This document shows, in pieces, positions 50,957-64,000 of a stretch of 64,000 nucleotides of DNA; within the stretch, counting starts at the first letter, position 1; every line of letters starts with the position of its first letter. Position numbers and translations under genes: made by a program. The stretch is from Hyalella azteca (Eukaryota > Arthropoda > Malacostraca > Amphipoda > Hyalellidae): positions 248,001-312,000 of the forward strand of contig NW_025946706.1 in the NCBI RefSeq assembly GCF_000764305.2, read 5' to 3'. Under the pieces are notes generated by a model. It saw only the letters and a list, made by a program, of their open reading frames with translations, ran no database searches and had not been told where the DNA came from.

Positions 50957-51713
50957 CAGGGTGGAGCAGAACCGATTGAGCAGTTTTGAGGTAAAATAAA
51001 AGAGTAATGGAGGTGCATAAAGAAGAAAGTTTATTTTCCTAGAGGTTAGCATAACACACCATTTAGAATACTTATGTTTTGAAAACAATATCTGGAAGAT
51101 GGGGGCTGTTAGCTGCAACACACTGTTGGAGTCGTTCTCAGAGGAGGGAGTAACCATGACAGTGAATTCCGATCGCTATGCTGCAATGTTACAAAATTTC
51201 TTGCAGTTCATGATGGAAAACATTGTTGAAAATGATGCATTGAGAGACCTGTACGTGGTTCCAGCAGGATGGGGCTACAGCCCACACAGCCCAAATGTCA
51301 CTCAATGTTTTGAAACTCATGTTTCCCGGACGTCTGGTGTCTCTGAGGGGTGATTTACAGTTGCCTGCGAGGTCACCTGATTTGAGCATTTGTGATTTCT
51401 TTCTTTGGGGACATCTGAAAGAAAGGGTGTTCAGAAGTTGCCCTCACAACCTACCACAGCTAAAGGGACGGATTATTGCAGAGGTTATGGCCATACCTCG
51501 CCATATGTGTGAACGTGCTGTAGGAAACTTCCAAGAACGACTCCAACTGTGATGCAGCTAACAGACACCATCTTCCTGATATTGTTTTCAAAACATAAGT
51601 ATTTTAAATGGTATGTTATGCTAATCTTAAGGAAAATAAACTTTCTTCTTTATGTACCTCCATTACTCTTTTATTTTGCCTCAAAACTGTTCAATCAGTT
51701 CTGCCCCACCCTG
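50957..51713 (+). mobile_element. Tc1/mariner-type element with about 185-bp inverted repeats
   Basis: Starts CAGGGTGGAGCAGAACCGAT. The last 185 or so bases are its reverse complement with scattered changes, and TA flanks both sides (50955-50956 and 51714-51715). The interior is only about 390 bp and keeps the C-terminal part of a transposase, so this is an internally deleted copy. It sits inside the hAT-type element. Confidence 0.9.
51295..51552 (+). pseudogene. Mariner-type transposase C-terminal remnant
   Basis: The open frame contains ARSPDLSICDFFLWGHLKER, the block around the third catalytic Asp found in insect mariner-like transposases (usual form SPDLxxxDFFLWG). It is followed by a C-terminal helix region ending RAVGNFQERLQL. 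The first two catalytic Asp residues and the DNA-binding domain are absent; the preceding frame (51099-51353) is shifted. Confidence 0.8.
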
Positions 51714-52320
51714 TATAAGCTAGCTAACACATTTAAATTGTATATTGTAATCAATATATAACAAATAGTCAAATAGTTAGACTACTTAATTATAGCCTGA
51801 TAAGAATTAGCTAAGCTGCTAGCTACGTACAATGTATTGCACACTTGATGCCTCTGTACCAAAAACATTCAATTTATTGGAACCTAATACACACTAGAGG
51901 CAACAAGTTTATATACCAATATGTCATTCATAGTACATTTATACTAAACCATGAATAACAATACCACAATATAAATTAAAGACTGCCACTCAATATTTTT
52001 AAATATATGAAAAAATCAAAAAAATAAAAAAATCGAAAAAATAAAAAAAATCATGATTTTTTTTATAAAAAAATCAAGTGATTTAATCACATGATTTAAT
52101 CATTTTGATTTAATCATTGCCAACCCTGCTTTCTGGTCAGCTAGAATCGGCAAGGAGGCCGGGCGTTTAAGTACAGCAGAATTGGACAGTGAGTTGCGTG
52201 TTCGAGGCCACATCAAGCTGTGAATCGGCGATTGCAGGTCTATTGCTATGATTGCAAGAATCGGCGACAGGTCTATGGCCTAATAAACGCTGAAACCGCT
52301 ATTATTATATTATTATTATA

Positions 52321-54294
52321 CTAGCCTGGGTTCAAAAATGTACAAAAAGACTAAATTTTTTACAGTCAGGGGGAAAAGGTTTGCTATATGTCGATTTACT
52401 AATGCATGCAAGTGTCATTACCATCAATCACTGAATATTCTTCAATCTTGATTCTATCAGCATTTTTCGGCCAATTTTTGCCTTGACGTTGGAAGCTAAA
52501 TAATTGGAGGATCAGTAGCAGAACTTAAATCAGTTCCCCCTCGTGAGTACAAGTATAATGAGTTGGATCAATTCACAAGTTGAAGTATTAATTAAGTGGG
52601 GTGTCGGTACTAAAACTTGGAGACAAGTTCCCGCCCTTGTTTTCAAGTTTCGTGGGTTAGATCAGTCCGCAAGTTGACGGTCATGTCTGCAGTCTTGCCT
52701 CGCTTCTTGTTCCCAACAACGCCTGCCTGACCGACCACACCTTCGTGGCCGCACATCAGCGATGCTCGACCTCTTCGGGTGTCGTTGTGCTCGTGCTCAA
52801 GGGAAATAACGTTATAATTAATCATAGTGGCTATTCCTGCTCATTTCTCGAAGGAATAGAGAATGTGAGTTATGGAAGTCGAGTTTTAATGTAAATGAAT
52901 GCTCAATGGATTGTGTGGTCTTCACATGTAACACTTCGACCCGCACTCGCTAGCTGTTTCGCTTGCCAGTGCATGTGCTTTGTTACGATGTGCATTGGAG
53001 ATATAGTTTATTGGCGCATGTCACTTTGATGGTTGTCGTTTTGCAGTAGTAGTTGAAGTGCAGATAAGATAAGGTAGTAGTAGTGCAGATAAGCATTGTT
53101 GTACATTGCACAATTGAAGTTCCAATCCACTAGAACTACTGATTGAACGGGTCAGAATGAAGCGATAGCCATGCAATGGGACTCGTGCTGCTCGCAACTT
53201 GATCTGAGCAAAGCATTCAAGAACTGCGCACCGGACCTGCCACGCCGGTCCGCAACCCGACACCTGAGTGCCACACGAGTCTGTGCCCACGCAGCCAAAC
53301 CACACATTGTTGCTGGTGACACTTGTATTGTTGTGACAAGCATGCGCTATATTGTTGTGACAGGCATGCGCTGCAACCGAGACTTGTTCAAATCTATTAA
53401 AACTTGGAGCTGCATAAATGCACAGTATATGTTCTATAGGAAGATCTACATTTTAATATAACTCGCTGGTCAGTTTTAATAGATTTAGTGCAGCACGGCT
53501 TGGAAAATGGCACTGACACTCCCTCTATGTTATCTGTAATTATATTTTCGTTTCCTTATGATAGTTCGAGGTGGCCGAGTAATTAGGATTATAACGATCG
53601 GCGCATCGAGTAACTGGTTCGAAACACGTTATTAGTTGTGAAAATTCTTACATAAATTGGCAGGGTGGCCGCATGGTTTAGATAAAGTGATAAACTAACG
53701 TAGCCGTATCAAAGCTGACGTCCACTAACTGCCATATTTTTTCCCTAAGTCTGCTCAGCACCAGAGAATTTCCTTCGAGCTTGTAAATATGAAGATAGCA
53801 AGATTATTTCATTAGAAATTTCGCAGGACTTGACTTGACTTGACTTGACTGCGTGTATTATGATGATAAAAGGAAAAAATTTTTGATCATATGATGCAGT
53901 TATTTGAAATATCGTGAGTAGTTACTTATGTCTGACGTACATTGTTACAATTCAAGAAAAATTAAGAGCTAGAGATTAACCTCGTAAACTGAAGATAGAA
54001 TTGAATTCTCCCGCGAGCGCAAAAAAGACGAAGTGGTATAGCTGCATTTTGGTTATGATTGCAAATTTTCTTGACTAGGCATGCCAGTCGATAGGAGATA
54101 TTTTTATGTACGAGAAAAATATGAAGGTTAGATAGTGTGTGTCATCACATCGTTATTTATACTGAGATATTCCCTCGCTCGTTTCTAGGTACAACGTCGC
54201 AGAATCTACTTATCCATCTTTTGTTATTATTATCTCTTATTACATCTTGTGACTTCCTCGTCATTAATATTGACATATTGACTCGTTTGTCTAG
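52321..54294. other. No gene seen before the EGF gene
   Basis: AT-rich sequence with a short (ACTTG)n run at about 53830-53850. Two weak tRNA-like segments near 53570 and 53660 are discussed under rejected items. The first exon (start codon) and promoter of the EGF gene should lie here or further left, but I could not identify them. Confidence 0.4.

Positions 54295-64000
<9,706 letters not shown>

Larger units (their letters stand above)
50072..52128 (+). mobile_element. hAT-type non-autonomous transposon
   Basis: The ends are CAGGGTTGGC and its exact reverse complement GCCAACCCTG. The flanks are an exact 8-bp duplication, CTTTCTGG, at 50064-50071 and 52129-52136, diagnostic of hAT insertion. 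The subterminal regions are runs of A/T (GATTTTTTTT blocks). About 1.3 kb of its own sequence remains around a nested mariner-type element; none of it codes for a transposase. A truncated relative lies at 18245. Confidence 0.92.
49985..52320 (+). mobile_element. tRNA-derived SINE interrupted by a hAT-type element
   Basis: The tRNA-like head at about 49985-50055 has an exact polymerase III A box (TGGCCCAGTGG) and B box (GGTTCGATCCC) about 40 bases apart. The SINE is split by the insertion at 50072-52128. It resumes at about 52129, continues through a body containing GAATCGGCAAGGAGGCCGGG and ends in an ATT-rich tail (TATTATTATATTATTATTAT) near 52320. It is a retroposed repeat, not a working tRNA gene. 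Confidence 0.8.

Noticed and set aside
53565..53720. Two tRNA-like segments (GAGGTGGCCGAGTAATTAGG with TGGTTCGAAAC, and GCAGGGTGGCCGCATGG)
   Set aside because: The first has passable A- and B-box likeness but I could not fold a cloverleaf with paired acceptor stem; the second lacks a B box. They may be SINE remnants.

Overview
This is a window of animal nuclear DNA. It has spliced genes with GT-AG introns, AT-rich non-coding DNA, many DNA transposons, a tRNA-derived SINE, LINE debris and very many minisatellites. The two genes, together with Tc1/mariner, hAT and SINE elements, suggest an arthropod. A crustacean such as an amphipod is my guess, but the sequence alone does not prove it.

Layout. 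(1) Positions 4014-13596, minus strand: a complete 12-exon gene for the SR-like splicing regulator SFSWAP (Drosophila suppressor of white-apricot). The exons I placed join in frame through every intron into 1002 codons, with the SWAP N-terminal domain, two SURP modules and a C-terminal Lys/Arg/Ser tail. Two exon-like islands just downstream (2911-3061 and 3299-3422) may be alternative 3' exons. (2) Positions 13.7-54.3 kb: about 40 kb with no gene I can defend. It holds a DD37D-like mariner element, several hAT-type MITEs with 8-bp target duplications, four copies of a TA-flanked foldback element, a LINE tail, a three-level nest (mariner-like inside hAT inside SINE) and about a dozen minisatellites. 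(3) Positions 54295-64000, plus strand, running off the end: a secreted or cell-surface protein with a signal-peptide-like start, one laminin G domain and at least 12 EGF repeats. Crumbs is the nearest family I can name, but the domain order is not typical of it.

The two genes are transcribed away from each other. They have no evident functional link: one acts in nuclear splicing control, the other looks like an epithelial or extracellular receptor.

Most worth a second look: a duplicated splice acceptor in SFSWAP intron 1 that would give a premature stop, in a gene known in Drosophila to autoregulate through its first introns; repeated duplication of exon-intron junctions in the EGF gene, including one that breaks an exon's frame; and a back-to-back Nextera transposon-end sequence at 58205-58242, an assembly artefact that makes the surrounding repeats suspect.
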